A stretch of 41,827 nucleotides of DNA, from positions 1-41,827 of IMG/VR virus record IMGVR_UViG_3300029954_000998; one strand, given 5' to 3'. Of the stretch, positions 13,055-22,132 are shown one piece after another. This DNA comes from a virus. Every line of letters begins with the position of its first letter. Positions within the stretch are counted from its first letter, which is position 1. Under the pieces are notes generated by a model. The model was not told where the DNA came from. It searched no databases and saw only the letters and a list, made by a program, of their open reading frames with translations. Position numbers and translations under genes: made by a program.

Positions 13055-13306
13055 ATGAAATCACCTCTTCGAATTGCCCGAGAAAAGCAGGACATGACGC
13101 TGCAAGACCTGGCCGCAAAGGTTGATAGCGACGTGGGGAACCTGAGTCGCATCGAACGCGGCAAGCAGATACCGAGCGGCGAACTGGCTGCAAAAATCTG
13201 CGCACAATTTCCCGCGGGCGAAATTACCGAGTTGCATCTGATCTACCCAGAGCGCTACACACAGCCAGAAGAAGAGCCAGCCCAACCCGCCGAGGTATCG
13301 CCATGA
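13055..13306 (+). CDS. Cro-like HTH regulator
   Basis: An 83-residue protein with an XRE-type helix-turn-helix: QDMTLQDLAAKVDSDVGNLS followed by RIERGKQIP, similar in register to the repressor's HTH. The C-terminus is Pro/Glu-rich. It is first in the rightward operon and divergent from the repressor, the place of Cro or another antirepressor. No good Shine-Dalgarno is seen. Confidence 0.8.
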   Translation: MKSPLRIAREKQDMTLQDLAAKVDSDVGNLSRIERGKQIPSGELAAKICAQFPAGEITELHLIYPERYTQPEEEPAQPAEVSP

Positions 13307-13623
13307 CCACGGAACAAGTTTCCTCCGAACTGCTGGAAAGCACACGCAAGACTGCTGCACAGCTTGAGGGCGAGATATTGCGGCGACTTGCAGAAGTGAA
13401 ACAGGCGCATGCAGCCGATTGCATGGGCGTGCACGCTAGCACAGTGAGCAGAATGGTTGCTGAGGATCTGCCGAAGTTTGCGCAGTTCCTGGCAGCCATC
13501 GGCATGCAGGTGGCACCGGCTGAAAACATGATGTTTAGTCCTGAGCGCATTGAAATGCTGGAAGACATCGCCGCCGATTATTTCGCCGCTAAGCGCGCAC
13601 AGCGCAGAGGAGTAGCTCGATGA
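13303..13623 (+). CDS. CII-like transcription activator
   Basis: A 106-residue protein of the phage CII type: EILRRLAEVKQAHAADCMGV, then HASTVSRMVAEDLPKFAQFL and AAIGMQVAP. Known CII proteins bind as tetramers at -35 regions and promote integrase and repressor synthesis. It is coupled to the Cro-like gene by ATGA and to the next gene by ATGA. Confidence 0.85.
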   Translation: MTTEQVSSELLESTRKTAAQLEGEILRRLAEVKQAHAADCMGVHASTVSRMVAEDLPKFAQFLAAIGMQVAPAENMMFSPERIEMLEDIAADYFAAKRAQRRGVAR

Positions 13624-13955
13624 TTGCATCCTACGCTAGCCTCAGAATATCCGACGTCATACTAAAAACACTGGTGGACTCCTCGCCGCTCACTAATCTC
13701 GAACTGTGCACGCGTGCGGTTGCCGTTACGGGCTGCACACCAAATGGAGTTCGCAAAGCCATCTGGTTTATGGCAGAGCAGGGCGTCTTGCATGTCGATA
13801 AGACACGCCAGAAAAAGCACCTTTACAGTATTTCTGACGGCGAGCCCAATCGCTACGTCGTTCCGTCCAGTCGTTTCAAGGTGCCGCTCAAGTTGCGTGG
13901 GCCGGTGCTATCACCCATGGCCTGGTCGATGGCGCATTTGTTGGGGGCGGTGTGA
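13620..13955 (+). CDS. possible winged-helix phage protein
   Basis: A 111-residue protein. Residues ~10-75 (ISDVILKTLVDSSPLTNLEL, then GVRKAIWFMAEQGVLHVDKT) read like a winged helix with repeated helix-helix-strand order. It is basic at the end. It lies between CII and the methylase with ATGA/GTGA overlaps. Possibly a DNA-binding replication or regulatory protein; family not recognised. Confidence 0.6.
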   Translation: MIASYASLRISDVILKTLVDSSPLTNLELCTRAVAVTGCTPNGVRKAIWFMAEQGVLHVDKTRQKKHLYSISDGEPNRYVVPSSRFKVPLKLRGPVLSPMAWSMAHLLGAV

Positions 13956-14812
13956 ACACTGCCATTCGTCCAGCGATCCGATATCACGGCGGCAAATACC
14001 GCCTTGCGCCATGGGTCATGTCGTTTTTCCCAGCGCATCTCTGCTATGTCGAACCGTTTGGCGGCGCGGCCGGGGTCTTACTGCAAAAGGAACGCGCCTA
14101 TGCCGAGGTCTATAACGACCTCGACGGCGACGTCGTCAATTTTTTCCGTGTTCTTCGAGATCCCATCGATCGCGCCGCATTGGTCGACGCTTGCACCTTC
14201 ACTCCATATGCCCGGGAAGAATTCGACTTGGCGTGGACGCCAGCCGAAGACCCGATCGAGCGCGCGCGCCGCCTTTGCATCCGAGCTCAGATGGGTTTCG
14301 GTTCTGCTGGTGCCACGAAGGGTACGACCGGATTCCGCATTGATACCCGCCGTTCATACGGTACCGCGCAAGCGTTGTGGGAAAGATACCCCGACGCCAT
14401 CGCTGCTGCTGGCCAGCGCCTGCAAGGCGTGCTGATCGAGAACCGGCCAGCGGTCGACATCCTGATGCAACACGATGCGCCGGACACGCTGTATTTCGTC
14501 GACCCTCCTTACGTATTTTCAACTCGCGACCCTCGAGCTAGAACCCACGGTTACTACAAACACGAAATGCTCGACGAGGAACACGCGCAGCTGCTGGAAG
14601 TTTTGCTGAAGCTAAATGGCATGGTGGTGTTGTCCGGCTATCACACCGACATGTATGACGACATGCTTGTCGGCTGGGCGCGGCACGAAACTGAAGCCCG
14701 CATATCGGCTGGTCGCGGCACGAAAGTGCGTACCGAATGCGTTTGGATCAATCCAGCCTGCAGGCGCGCGCTCGAGCTGGGAACGGGGCAGCAACAAAGG
14801 ATGTTCGAATGA
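13952..14812 (+). CDS. DNA adenine methylase (D12 class)
   Basis: A 286-residue N6-adenine methyltransferase. It has YHGGKYRLAPW (11-21), the SAM-binding VEPFGGAAG (33-41), NDLDGDVVNFFRVLRD (55-70) and the catalytic DPPY (184-187), in the alpha/D12 order of Dam. The start is GTG, overlapping the preceding stop as GTGA. It probably methylates phage DNA to avoid host restriction or to alter regulation; the target site is not predictable. The next gene begins by ATGA overlap. Confidence 0.92.
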   Translation: MNTAIRPAIRYHGGKYRLAPWVMSFFPAHLCYVEPFGGAAGVLLQKERAYAEVYNDLDGDVVNFFRVLRDPIDRAALVDACTFTPYAREEFDLAWTPAEDPIERARRLCIRAQMGFGSAGATKGTTGFRIDTRRSYGTAQALWERYPDAIAAAGQRLQGVLIENRPAVDILMQHDAPDTLYFVDPPYVFSTRDPRARTHGYYKHEMLDEEHAQLLEVLLKLNGMVVLSGYHTDMYDDMLVGWARHETEARISAGRGTKVRTECVWINPACRRALELGTGQQQRMFE

Positions 14813-15894
14813 CTGAATTCCCCAATCCACTTACGCCGGCGGACTGCGATTTGCGCGACTTTATTTTCATGCCGCTGGATGTTTTGCGTCTTCGCGACAG
14901 CGATATCACCGTGATTTCTTCAGGAGACGAGTTTCGGTGCGCTGTTTTGCTTTGGTGCGCTTCTTGGCATCAGGTGCCTGCCGCTTCACTGCCTGATGAC
15001 GATGTCATTCTGTCTGGTTTGTCCGGCTTTGGTCGCGTCATAAAAGAATGGAAAAAGGTCCGCGAGGGCGCATTGCGAGGCTGGATCAAATGTGCTGACG
15101 GTCGCCTGTATCACCCTGTGGTGGCCGAAAAAGCGAACGAGGCTTGGCGCGGCAGACTCGATTATCGCGAGAAAAAAGAGGCTGAACGTCTACGCAAAGC
15201 AGCCTTGCGCGCGGCTCAAAAAGCAGCCGAAGAAGCCGAGGAAAAAGCACGTCGCCTTGCCAATTGTCCACCGGATGAATTGGATTTGTCCGACGGACAA
15301 AATGATTCTGTCCAGCGGACAGATGCCGGTAGTCCAGCGGAAACAGCTCTGAGAGGGACAGTGGACAGTGGACAGTGGACAGTGGACAGTGGAGAGGGAC
15401 AGTTAACTACAACACCACCATCGTCATCTCATACCTCAAGCTCAGTAGCCTCATGGCAAGACGGGAAACGAGACGACTCAGGTCAAAAAGAACCGCCACC
15501 AACACCATCGCGCAATGTCGCCGTCGCTGTGCTGCTGCGCAGTCTCGGCGTCAAGCCCATGACCAGCATGCATCCGCTGGCCATCGAGTGGGGCAGCAAT
15601 CCCGCAATCACCGATGCGGTGCTGACCGACGTCATTGAGCAAGCGCGCCAGTACAAGCCCACCGGCGACATACCGCCGAACTACATCATCAACATCGTTG
15701 CCGAAAAGCTCAACCCGCCACCAGCACGCGAAGACAACGCATGGAAGCGCACTGATGCCGGCATTGACGCCAAGGGCCGCGAGCTCGGCATGAGGGCAAA
15801 AACCAGCGAAAACTATCCCGAATATCGTGGCCGCATTGAGGCCGAACTACGCAAGCGTCAGCAGCAGAAACCTGATCAGGGAGAGGCAGCATGA
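14809..15894 (+). CDS. DUF1376 replication-region protein
   Basis: A 361-residue protein. Residues ~1-150 hold the DUF1376 domain (PADCDLRDFIFMPLDVLRLR, then LWCASWHQVPAASLPDD and GWIKCADGRLYHPVV). A coiled coil rich in Ala/Lys/Glu follows, then a low-complexity linker and a C-terminal helical part (SLGVKPMTSMHPLAIEWG). DUF1376 proteins usually occupy the place of replication initiator or helicase-loader genes in phages. The start is the ATG overlapping the methylase stop. The linker is encoded by a 7-bp tandem repeat. Confidence 0.85.
   Translation: MTEFPNPLTPADCDLRDFIFMPLDVLRLRDSDITVISSGDEFRCAVLLWCASWHQVPAASLPDDDVILSGLSGFGRVIKEWKKVREGALRGWIKCADGRLYHPVVAEKANEAWRGRLDYREKKEAERLRKAALRAAQKAAEEAEEKARRLANCPPDELDLSDGQNDSVQRTDAGSPAETALRGTVDSGQWTVDSGEGQLTTTPPSSSHTSSSVASWQDGKRDDSGQKEPPPTPSRNVAVAVLLRSLGVKPMTSMHPLAIEWGSNPAITDAVLTDVIEQARQYKPTGDIPPNYIINIVAEKLNPPPAREDNAWKRTDAGIDAKGRELGMRAKTSENYPEYRGRIEAELRKRQQQKPDQGEAA
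15358..15392 (+). repeat. five tandem copies of ACAGTGG inside a gene
   Basis: Five perfect 7-bp units with part-copies on both sides, encoding TVDSGQWTVDSGEG in the linker of the DUF1376 protein. Seven is not a multiple of three, so gain or loss of one unit would shift the frame. Confidence 0.9.
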
Positions 15895-16355
15895 GCCACC
15901 ACAACGAAAATCGCGACCCCAGCATGTGCGCAGCGTACGGCTGCCCCTGCAATGGATCGATCACAAGCAGCACGTCTGGCGTTACGGATGGCTGGGTCTG
16001 CTGGCAGCACCACGGCGCTGACCCTGGTGCATGGCAGCGCATCACAGCCGAGATGAACCGGCTCAACTTCATCGTGGAAGCGTGCAAAGCACTCCGGAAA
16101 GCGAAGGGCGCGCAGATCGAGAAGGCACGCGAGTTGACCACAGCAGTCAACGTCAGTCTGCGTATGAATCAGCGCTCTGACTTGCGCTACAACCAGGCCG
16201 AAGACAAACATATTTACGGCTGGCTGGCACGTCTGGAAGGAGTATTGTCGCAGGCGGCACGCGGCGATGCGCCGCTATTCGTGGCGCCAGTGAAACAACC
16301 TACCGATACATGGCAGAAGGCGATATTTGAATTGCCAGAGCAGCAGCCCGCTTAA
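15891..16355 (+). CDS. hypothetical protein with N-terminal Cys/His cluster
   Basis: A 154-residue protein. Near the N-terminus is a possible metal site: C13, C18, C20 and later C37-W-Q-H-H (MCAAYGCPCNG ... WVCWQHHG). The rest is helical and basic. Downstream of the DUF1376 gene with ATGA overlap, it may belong to the replication module. Family not recognised. Confidence 0.65.
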   Translation: MSHHNENRDPSMCAAYGCPCNGSITSSTSGVTDGWVCWQHHGADPGAWQRITAEMNRLNFIVEACKALRKAKGAQIEKARELTTAVNVSLRMNQRSDLRYNQAEDKHIYGWLARLEGVLSQAARGDAPLFVAPVKQPTDTWQKAIFELPEQQPA

Positions 16356-16373
16356 CCACCACAGGAGAATGCA

Positions 16374-16487
16374 ATGCTGATTAAAAAATCATGGGCGTCG
16401 AAGAATCGGCGGCTGCACTACGAGGGGTGGTTTCTGTTCGGCATCCTGCCGATTTTCATTGTTCGTAACGGGATTCCTGGGCTATGA
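16374..16487 (+). CDS. 37-residue hydrophobic miniprotein
   Basis: A short ORF with AGGAG seven bases before its ATG; its stop overlaps the resolvase start as ATGA. It has a basic N-terminus (MLIKKSWASKNRRLHY) then a hydrophobic stretch (GWFLFGILPIFIV) that could enter the membrane. Strong RBS and coupling support translation. Function unknown. Confidence 0.65.
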   Translation: MLIKKSWASKNRRLHYEGWFLFGILPIFIVRNGIPGL

Positions 16488-16960
16488 ACATACTCGCTCT
16501 GGACCTCGGCACTAAAACTGGTTGGGCGCTGCACAAGCGTGGCGGGAAGATCGTCAGCGGGACGCACCTGTGCGCTGCACGGCCAGCAGAAAGTGCAGGC
16601 CACCGCTGGCTTAAGTTCCGCGCGCAGCTCAGCGAAATAGAAAAGATGGTAGGAAAGATCGACATCGTCTATTTCGAAGACGTCAAGAACCACGTAGGCA
16701 TTCTTGCTGCGCATGCCTACGGCGGCTTTCGCGCGCATCTCGAAACATGGTGCGCGCTCAAGAATCTGTCTATGGTGCCCGTCGGTGTTGGGACGGTGAA
16801 AAAGAATTGGACTGGCGCCGGCAATGCTGACAAGCCCGCAATGATCGCACAAGCCAAGCTTCGCGGCTTCAATCCGAAGGACGATAACGAGGCCGACGCA
16901 CTGGCCATCCTGGCGTTGGCTATGGAGCGCGAAGGACTTTTTGATGAGGTGGCAACGTGA
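16484..16960 (+). CDS. RuvC-like Holliday junction resolvase
   Basis: A 158-residue RNase-H-fold nuclease. Catalytic acids are visible: D7 (ILALDLGTKTGWA), E65 (VYFEDV) and the DDNEADALAIL motif (D134, E136, D138). It should resolve branched DNA before packaging, complementing the RecT/exonuclease pair. GTGA overlap with the next gene. Confidence 0.88.
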   Translation: MNILALDLGTKTGWALHKRGGKIVSGTHLCAARPAESAGHRWLKFRAQLSEIEKMVGKIDIVYFEDVKNHVGILAAHAYGGFRAHLETWCALKNLSMVPVGVGTVKKNWTGAGNADKPAMIAQAKLRGFNPKDDNEADALAILALAMEREGLFDEVAT

Positions 16961-17184
16961 AGTACACCAATGTTGCGCAACGCATTTTGAAAATAGCTAA
17001 TCGGACATACAACGGCCCAGCAAGTGAATTTTTTCTGGAAATTAAACGATTGGCTGATCAGTATGCTGAACGCCAAACAGATGATTGGAGTGAGCATGTG
17101 CATTATTTCGCTGACGGCTCCGAATTGATTTGGGATAAAAATTTATATGGCGATGGTTATAGCAATGTTGAAGCGACGGGGTGA
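16957..17184 (+). CDS. small hypothetical protein, 75 residues
   Basis: GTG start overlapping the resolvase stop. Aromatic and acidic (DDWSEHVHYFADGSELIWD). The region is more AT-rich than its neighbours, hinting at a recently acquired or fast-evolving ORF. No family recognised. Confidence 0.6.
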   Translation: MKYTNVAQRILKIANRTYNGPASEFFLEIKRLADQYAERQTDDWSEHVHYFADGSELIWDKNLYGDGYSNVEATG

Positions 17185-17188
17185 AATC

Positions 17189-17377
17189 ATGAACACTGAC
17201 TTTCAAGAAATGCTAGCGGATGGGTTAGAGGTCGCAGACAAGCTGTTGCGCGAAGTACCAGACGCCGATTATCGCTTGCTGCTCGCGCAAGCTTGGATGC
17301 TCGGCAATGCCGCAGGGCTGCTCAATGCATTGGGGAAGTTGGAAACCAGCATCTTGATTGCTTCGGTAAAACATTGA
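17189..17377 (+). CDS. small helical protein, 62 residues
   Basis: Begins MNTDFQEMLADGLEVADKLL, five bases after the previous stop and with GGGGTG upstream. A longer frame would start inside the preceding gene and is not used. All-helical, amphipathic. Function unknown. Confidence 0.6.
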   Translation: MNTDFQEMLADGLEVADKLLREVPDADYRLLLAQAWMLGNAAGLLNALGKLETSILIASVKH

Positions 17378-17380
17378 TGT

Positions 17381-17716
17381 ATGCACCTGCCCGTCAAATA
17401 TGACCCCGTTGACTGGCCCCAAGTTATCGCTGATCTTGTGCGAGGGGGTTTCACAATCCCGTCAATCGCGGCTAGAATTGGCGTTCCACCCAGCACAATC
17501 AAAGGCTGGCGCAACAACGGTGTAGAGCCGCACCACGAAAGCGGCGAACGTCTTGTGCTGCTCTGGTGCAACGCCATGCAGCAAGATCGCAACACCATCC
17601 CCTCTAAACATCGCCGGATAAAACCGACGACTTCTCGTCGCACGTCATGGATACAGTTGAGCCTTACTGAAGGCAACGAAATCCACGACCGTGACAACAC
17701 CTGCAAACTCTGTTGA
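17381..17716 (+). CDS. HTH-containing small protein upstream of terminase
   Basis: A 111-residue protein. Residues ~20-48 (GGFTIPSIAARIGVPPSTIK then GWRNNGV) form a clear helix-turn-helix of the kind used to read DNA ends or operators. The C-terminal half is basic and low-complexity, and its last 26 bases overlap the terminase small subunit. It could be a terminase accessory protein or a late-gene regulator. Confidence 0.65.
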   Translation: MHLPVKYDPVDWPQVIADLVRGGFTIPSIAARIGVPPSTIKGWRNNGVEPHHESGERLVLLWCNAMQQDRNTIPSKHRRIKPTTSRRTSWIQLSLTEGNEIHDRDNTCKLC

Positions 17717-18227
17717 TTGGGAACGCATAGAGGCAGATTACCGGGCCGGGATTCTTTCGGTTCGTGAAATCGCAGCTAGCCAAGGGATTACTCATGGTGC
17801 GATTCAGAAGCGCGCAAAGCGTGACGGCTGGGTGCGTGACCTGTCACAGAAGATTCAAGCCAAGGCCGATGCCCTGGTAGCCAATCGCGAAGTAGCCAGT
17901 CAGGTAGCCACGGCAAAGGCGGCTACCGAAAAGGTGATAGTAGAGGCGAATGCAGAGGTTATTGCAGCGGTGCGCATGAGCCATCGCCAGGACATCAAAC
18001 GTTACCGCGACCTCGCCAGCAAGCTACTTGAAGAGTTGGAGAAAGCCAGCTCAAAGACAAGTCGCATCGATGCGTTTAAGAAACTCACAGAGGCTGCAAA
18101 GGTCTTGTTCGCGCTGGAGCGCGAAGCGTATGGCATCACTGGCGATCAGGCGAAGGAGGGGGTGGCAAGCAATCTGGCCAGCCGCATGGAAATAGCGCGT
18201 AAGAGGTTGGCAAATGGCAACGGCTGA
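17691..18227 (+). CDS. terminase small subunit
   Basis: A 178-residue protein from a GTG start. The N-terminal HTH (GILSVREIAASQGITHGAIQ then KRAKRDGWVRDLS) is typical of small terminases that recognise the packaging site. A long helical region follows for oligomerisation (AEVIAAVRMSHRQDIKRYRD). It overlaps the large subunit by 14 bases. Confidence 0.85.
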   Translation: MTTPANSVDWERIEADYRAGILSVREIAASQGITHGAIQKRAKRDGWVRDLSQKIQAKADALVANREVASQVATAKAATEKVIVEANAEVIAAVRMSHRQDIKRYRDLASKLLEELEKASSKTSRIDAFKKLTEAAKVLFALEREAYGITGDQAKEGVASNLASRMEIARKRLANGNG

Positions 18228-19743
18228 AGACGATCTTGTTACCGCCATTGCAGGCTTCTCGAATGATCCGCTCGGGTTCGTGCTGTATGCATTTGACTGG
18301 GGCGTTGGCGAGTTGTCCGAACACGATGGTCCTGACGTTTGGCAGATCGACATCTTGACGGTGATTCGTGATCGCCTGCAATCCGGCGACATCACAGTGT
18401 CAGAGGCTATCCAGATCGCTGTCGCATCCGGCCACGGTATCGGCAAATCGGCTCTGGTGTCATGGATCGTGTTGTGGGCGCTGTGCACCTTTGAAGACAC
18501 GCGCGGCGTAGTTACCGCAAACACTGAATCACAGTTGCGCACCAAGACATGGGCCGAGGTTGCAAAGTGGCATCGCCGCTGCATCTGCGGCCACTGGTTC
18601 GAACTGACAGCCACGGCGATCTATAGCCGCGACCCACAGCATGAGAAGACCTGGCGCATCGATATGTCGCCATGGTCAGAGCGCAACACTGAAGCTTTCG
18701 CCGGTCTGCACAACCAGGGCAAGCGCGTGCTTGTAGTCTTCGATGAGGCCAGCGCGATACCAAAGATCATCTGGGAAACGTCGGAGGGTGCTCTGACCGA
18801 TAGCGATACGCAGATTGTCTGGGTTGCATTTGGGAACCCGACGCGCAACAGCGGCCGATTTCGCGAATGCTTCGGCGCCCTGAAACACCGCTGGATCACG
18901 CGACAGATTGATAGCCGCACAGCGCGTATGACGAACAAGGCCCAGATCGATCAGTGGGTAGCCGATTACGGAGAAGATTCCGACTTTGTGCGTGTTCGTG
19001 TTCGCGGCGTTTTCCCGCGCGCTGGGTCGACGCAGTTCATCGGCTCGGACATCGTTGAGGAAGCCGCCAAGCGTGAGGCAGGCGCAGGTATCTATGAGGC
19101 GTTGGTGCTAGGCGTGGATCCTGCGCGCTTCGGTGATGACGAATCGGTGATTTACATCCGCAAGGGAAGGGACGGACGTACTCACCCGCCCCTGAGATAT
19201 CGGGGCATAGACAACATGCAACTTGCTGCCCGCGTTGCTGAGCAATACGAGTTCTATCGTGCAGATGCAATTTTTTGCGATGCCGGCGCCGGCTCAGGGG
19301 TGATTGATCGCCTACGGCAATTGCGAGTGCCTGTAACTGAAGTCGGCTTTGGCTGGAAGGCAGATCGCTCAATGCCGGGGCAGGAAGGCGTTCTGTACGC
19401 GAACAAAGGCGCCGAGATGTGGGGCGTCATGCGGGAGTGGATCAAGACAGGCGGTGCAATACCAGATGAACCGGATATGCGCTCGCAACTTACCGACCGC
19501 GAATATGGTTATGTGCTGCGCGATGGCAAGGATGCCATCCAGCTTGAAGGAAAGAAGGACATGAAGAAGCGCGGCCTGTCGTCTCCAGATATCGCCGACG
19601 CGCTGGCCCTGACCTTCGCCTACCCGGTGCAACCAAACCAGAACGCAGGACGTGCAGCAGCCAATAGGACGCCAATGGTGCAGCACGAATATGACCCTTT
19701 TAACCCACCGGGGCAGCGCTCCGAACCAGCATACGAAAGGTAA
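18214..19743 (+). CDS. terminase large subunit
   Basis: A 509-residue packaging motor. ATPase: Walker A SGHGIGKS (72-79), Walker B VLVVFDEAS with D177/E178, coupling motif FGNPTRNSG (206-214). The nuclease half contains VDPARFGDDE (301-310) and FCDAGAG, RNase-H-like acidic sites. It cuts concatemers and pumps DNA into the prohead. Length and order are normal for the family. Confidence 0.95.
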   Translation: MATAEDDLVTAIAGFSNDPLGFVLYAFDWGVGELSEHDGPDVWQIDILTVIRDRLQSGDITVSEAIQIAVASGHGIGKSALVSWIVLWALCTFEDTRGVVTANTESQLRTKTWAEVAKWHRRCICGHWFELTATAIYSRDPQHEKTWRIDMSPWSERNTEAFAGLHNQGKRVLVVFDEASAIPKIIWETSEGALTDSDTQIVWVAFGNPTRNSGRFRECFGALKHRWITRQIDSRTARMTNKAQIDQWVADYGEDSDFVRVRVRGVFPRAGSTQFIGSDIVEEAAKREAGAGIYEALVLGVDPARFGDDESVIYIRKGRDGRTHPPLRYRGIDNMQLAARVAEQYEFYRADAIFCDAGAGSGVIDRLRQLRVPVTEVGFGWKADRSMPGQEGVLYANKGAEMWGVMREWIKTGGAIPDEPDMRSQLTDREYGYVLRDGKDAIQLEGKKDMKKRGLSSPDIADALALTFAYPVQPNQNAGRAAANRTPMVQHEYDPFNPPGQRSEPAYER

Positions 19744-19746
19744 ATC

Positions 19747-19956
19747 ATGGGTGGCTCTTCATCTCCTCCAGCAGTCGCACCGGTTGCAGCAGCGCCAGTT
19801 ATTCCCGCCATTCAATCGCCAGCATCAGTGCAGGCGAGCAAGACAGTGGCATCGCGCGCCAGCGCAGCAACAGGCCCGGCAGCAACGATTCAAACCGGGG
19901 CCAACGGCCTCACAACCCCCGCCACTACTGGCACCAAAACCTTGTTAGGGAGCTAA
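19747..19956 (+). CDS. small Ala/Pro-rich protein before the connector
   Basis: A 69-residue low-complexity protein ending TGANGLTTPATTGTKTLLGS. Short ORFs with this kind of TxxxTLLG ending are common between terminase and connector in BPP-1/T7-like phages; their function is unknown. Confidence 0.65.
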   Translation: MGGSSSPPAVAPVAAAPVIPAIQSPASVQASKTVASRASAATGPAATIQTGANGLTTPATTGTKTLLGS

Positions 19957-19959
19957 ACC

Positions 19960-20415
19960 ATGTCGTTCATCCATGAAAAACTTGCGGCCATCAAAGAGGC
20001 CATCCACAAAGCCCTTGAGCTGGCTGATCCTGAGTTCGCTCTGAAAGAGGCCGAACAAGCGTTCAAGCAGGCCGTTGCTGATGAGGTTGTCAATCTGCGC
20101 GATGACTTCGAAGCGTTCAAGGAGCGATTCGATCAGCCGCCATCAGCGCCATCGCCAGTCACGGACGCTGCAAGCGTGAGTGCCGCGGGGGAGTCGCCAA
20201 GCACTACGCCGATCTACTCGGCGTCAGTAGCAACCAGCGACAGCGCTGCACCGTCTGTGGTGGCAGTGGATACCAGCAGCGCTTCTTCGGCATCGCCTTC
20301 GGTATCTCCGTCCATCCCTGCGCCTTCTGTAACCGCTGACGCATCGCCAGCGCCGGCACCGGTTGCTGAAGCTGCGCCGGCTGTCGATACACCAGCAGCA
20401 GTCACAGGCGCCTAA
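19960..20415 (+). CDS. coiled-coil plus Ser/Ala/Pro-rich protein
   Basis: 151 residues. The first ~65 form a heptad helix (FIHEKLAAIKEAIHKALELA); the rest is a disordered Ser/Ala/Pro/Val tail. It lies immediately before the connector. No family recognised. Confidence 0.6.
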   Translation: MSFIHEKLAAIKEAIHKALELADPEFALKEAEQAFKQAVADEVVNLRDDFEAFKERFDQPPSAPSPVTDAASVSAAGESPSTTPIYSASVATSDSAAPSVVAVDTSSASSASPSVSPSIPAPSVTADASPAPAPVAEAAPAVDTPAAVTGA

Positions 20416-20419
20416 GTAA

Positions 20420-22132
20420 ATGGCCGATCTCGCCCTATCCGAACGCACAGCCGGTGACAAGGCATCACCGGAAGCCATGCGCCTGCGCCAGCACTGCGAC
20501 CAGCTATTGATCGCGCTGCGCAATGACCGCATGAGCTGGTGGACGCATTGGCGCGAGATCGCTGATTACCTGATACCACGTCGATACAAGTGGTTGATCA
20601 CGGCCAATCAGGGCAACCGTGGCAGCCCGATCAATCAGCGCATCGTTGACAACACCGGTACCGTGGCGCTGCGTGTGCTGGCTGCCGGCATGATGTCTGG
20701 CATCACCAGCCCAGGCCGCCCATGGTTCAAGTTGGCCACGGACAATGATGTGCTCAATGAGCTGGGTCCGGTCAAGTTGTGGCTGGCCGAGTGTCAGAAG
20801 CGGCTCGGCACTGTGTTTGCTGAGTCCAATTTCTATACCTCGCTGGCCACTGTCTACGGCGATCTAGGCGCGTTCGGTACCGGACCGATGATCATCTATC
20901 ACGACTATGACGACGTGATTCGGTGCTTCAACACCTGCGCCGGCGAGTATTTTCTTGCGCAGGATGACCGCCAGGACGTCAGTACGCTGTGCCGCGAGTT
21001 CGTGCTAACCGTCAAACAGGTGGCCGAGATGTTCGGCTTGGAGAATTGCAGCCCGACAATTCAGGGGGCGATCAAGACCGGTGGCGCCATGCTCACGCGC
21101 GAGGTCAAGGTAGGTCACCTGATCGAGAAGAATTCGGACCTGATACCCGGAGCACCAGGCGTGAAGGGTATGCCATGGCGTGAGGTGTATTGGGAACTGG
21201 GCAGCGGCAGCAACTACCTGCTGCGCACTCGGGGCTTTCATGAAAAGCCATTCATCGCACCGCGCTGGGACATCGTTGGTAATGATGCTTACGGCCGCAG
21301 CCCTGGCATGGATGCACTGGGCGACGTCAAGATGCTGCAGGTTGAGCAGAAGCGTAAAGCGCAGGCCATCGACAAGCACGTCAACCCGCCGATGCTTGCC
21401 GATGTATCGCTTAGAAACGAGCCTGCATCGATGATTCCGGGTGGCGTGACCTACGTTTCCAACAATAACGGCGTCGGCTTCAAACCGATCTATGAAATCA
21501 AGCCAGACTTTCAAGGGCTGGCTGCTGACATCAAGGAAGTGCAGGAGCGGGTCAAAGTTACCTTCTTCAATGATCTGTTCATGATGATCAGTCAGCTCGA
21601 CACCGTGCGCACTGCAACTGAGATTGATGCACGTAAGGAAGAAAAGCTGATCCAGCTTGGCCCGGTGCTGGAGCGCTTCGAGAATGAGGCGCTTGATCCA
21701 GCCATCAATTGCACCTTCGACATCATGTTGCGTAATGGTCTGCTGCCACCGGTACCGCAAGAGCTGTCTGGCCAGAAGATTAAGGTTGAGTACATCTCCA
21801 TGCTGGCCGAGGCGCAGAAAGCCGCGAGCACTGCCGGCATCGAGCGTCTGGCTGGCTTCGTCGGCAACATGGCAGCCGCCAAGCCTGAGGTGCTGGACAA
21901 CATCGACTTTGACGAGGCTATCGAGGAATACGCAGACATGCTCGGCGTGTCACCCAAGATCATCGTATCGCTGGCCAAGGTGCAGCAAATCCGCGCTGCC
22001 CGCAATCAGCAGATGCAGCAGCAACAGACTTTGCAGAACAGCGTAGCAGCCGCCCAAGGTGCACAAACGCTCAGCCAGACCGATGTCGGCGGTGGCGTGA
22101 ACGCACTCCAAAAAATGATAGGTGCCGCATGA
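20420..22132 (+). CDS. head-to-tail connector (portal), PF12236 type
   Basis: A 570-residue portal of podoviruses. Landmarks: WREIADYLIPRRYKW (46-60), GMMSGITSPGRPWFKL (89-104), DLGAFGTGPMIIY (148-160), AYGRSPGMDALGDVKML and the DTVRTATEIDARKEEKL helix near the end. It forms the ring through which DNA enters and leaves, and binds the tail tube protein. Confidence 0.95.
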   Translation: MADLALSERTAGDKASPEAMRLRQHCDQLLIALRNDRMSWWTHWREIADYLIPRRYKWLITANQGNRGSPINQRIVDNTGTVALRVLAAGMMSGITSPGRPWFKLATDNDVLNELGPVKLWLAECQKRLGTVFAESNFYTSLATVYGDLGAFGTGPMIIYHDYDDVIRCFNTCAGEYFLAQDDRQDVSTLCREFVLTVKQVAEMFGLENCSPTIQGAIKTGGAMLTREVKVGHLIEKNSDLIPGAPGVKGMPWREVYWELGSGSNYLLRTRGFHEKPFIAPRWDIVGNDAYGRSPGMDALGDVKMLQVEQKRKAQAIDKHVNPPMLADVSLRNEPASMIPGGVTYVSNNNGVGFKPIYEIKPDFQGLAADIKEVQERVKVTFFNDLFMMISQLDTVRTATEIDARKEEKLIQLGPVLERFENEALDPAINCTFDIMLRNGLLPPVPQELSGQKIKVEYISMLAEAQKAASTAGIERLAGFVGNMAAAKPEVLDNIDFDEAIEEYADMLGVSPKIIVSLAKVQQIRAARNQQMQQQQTLQNSVAAAQGAQTLSQTDVGGGVNALQKMIGAA

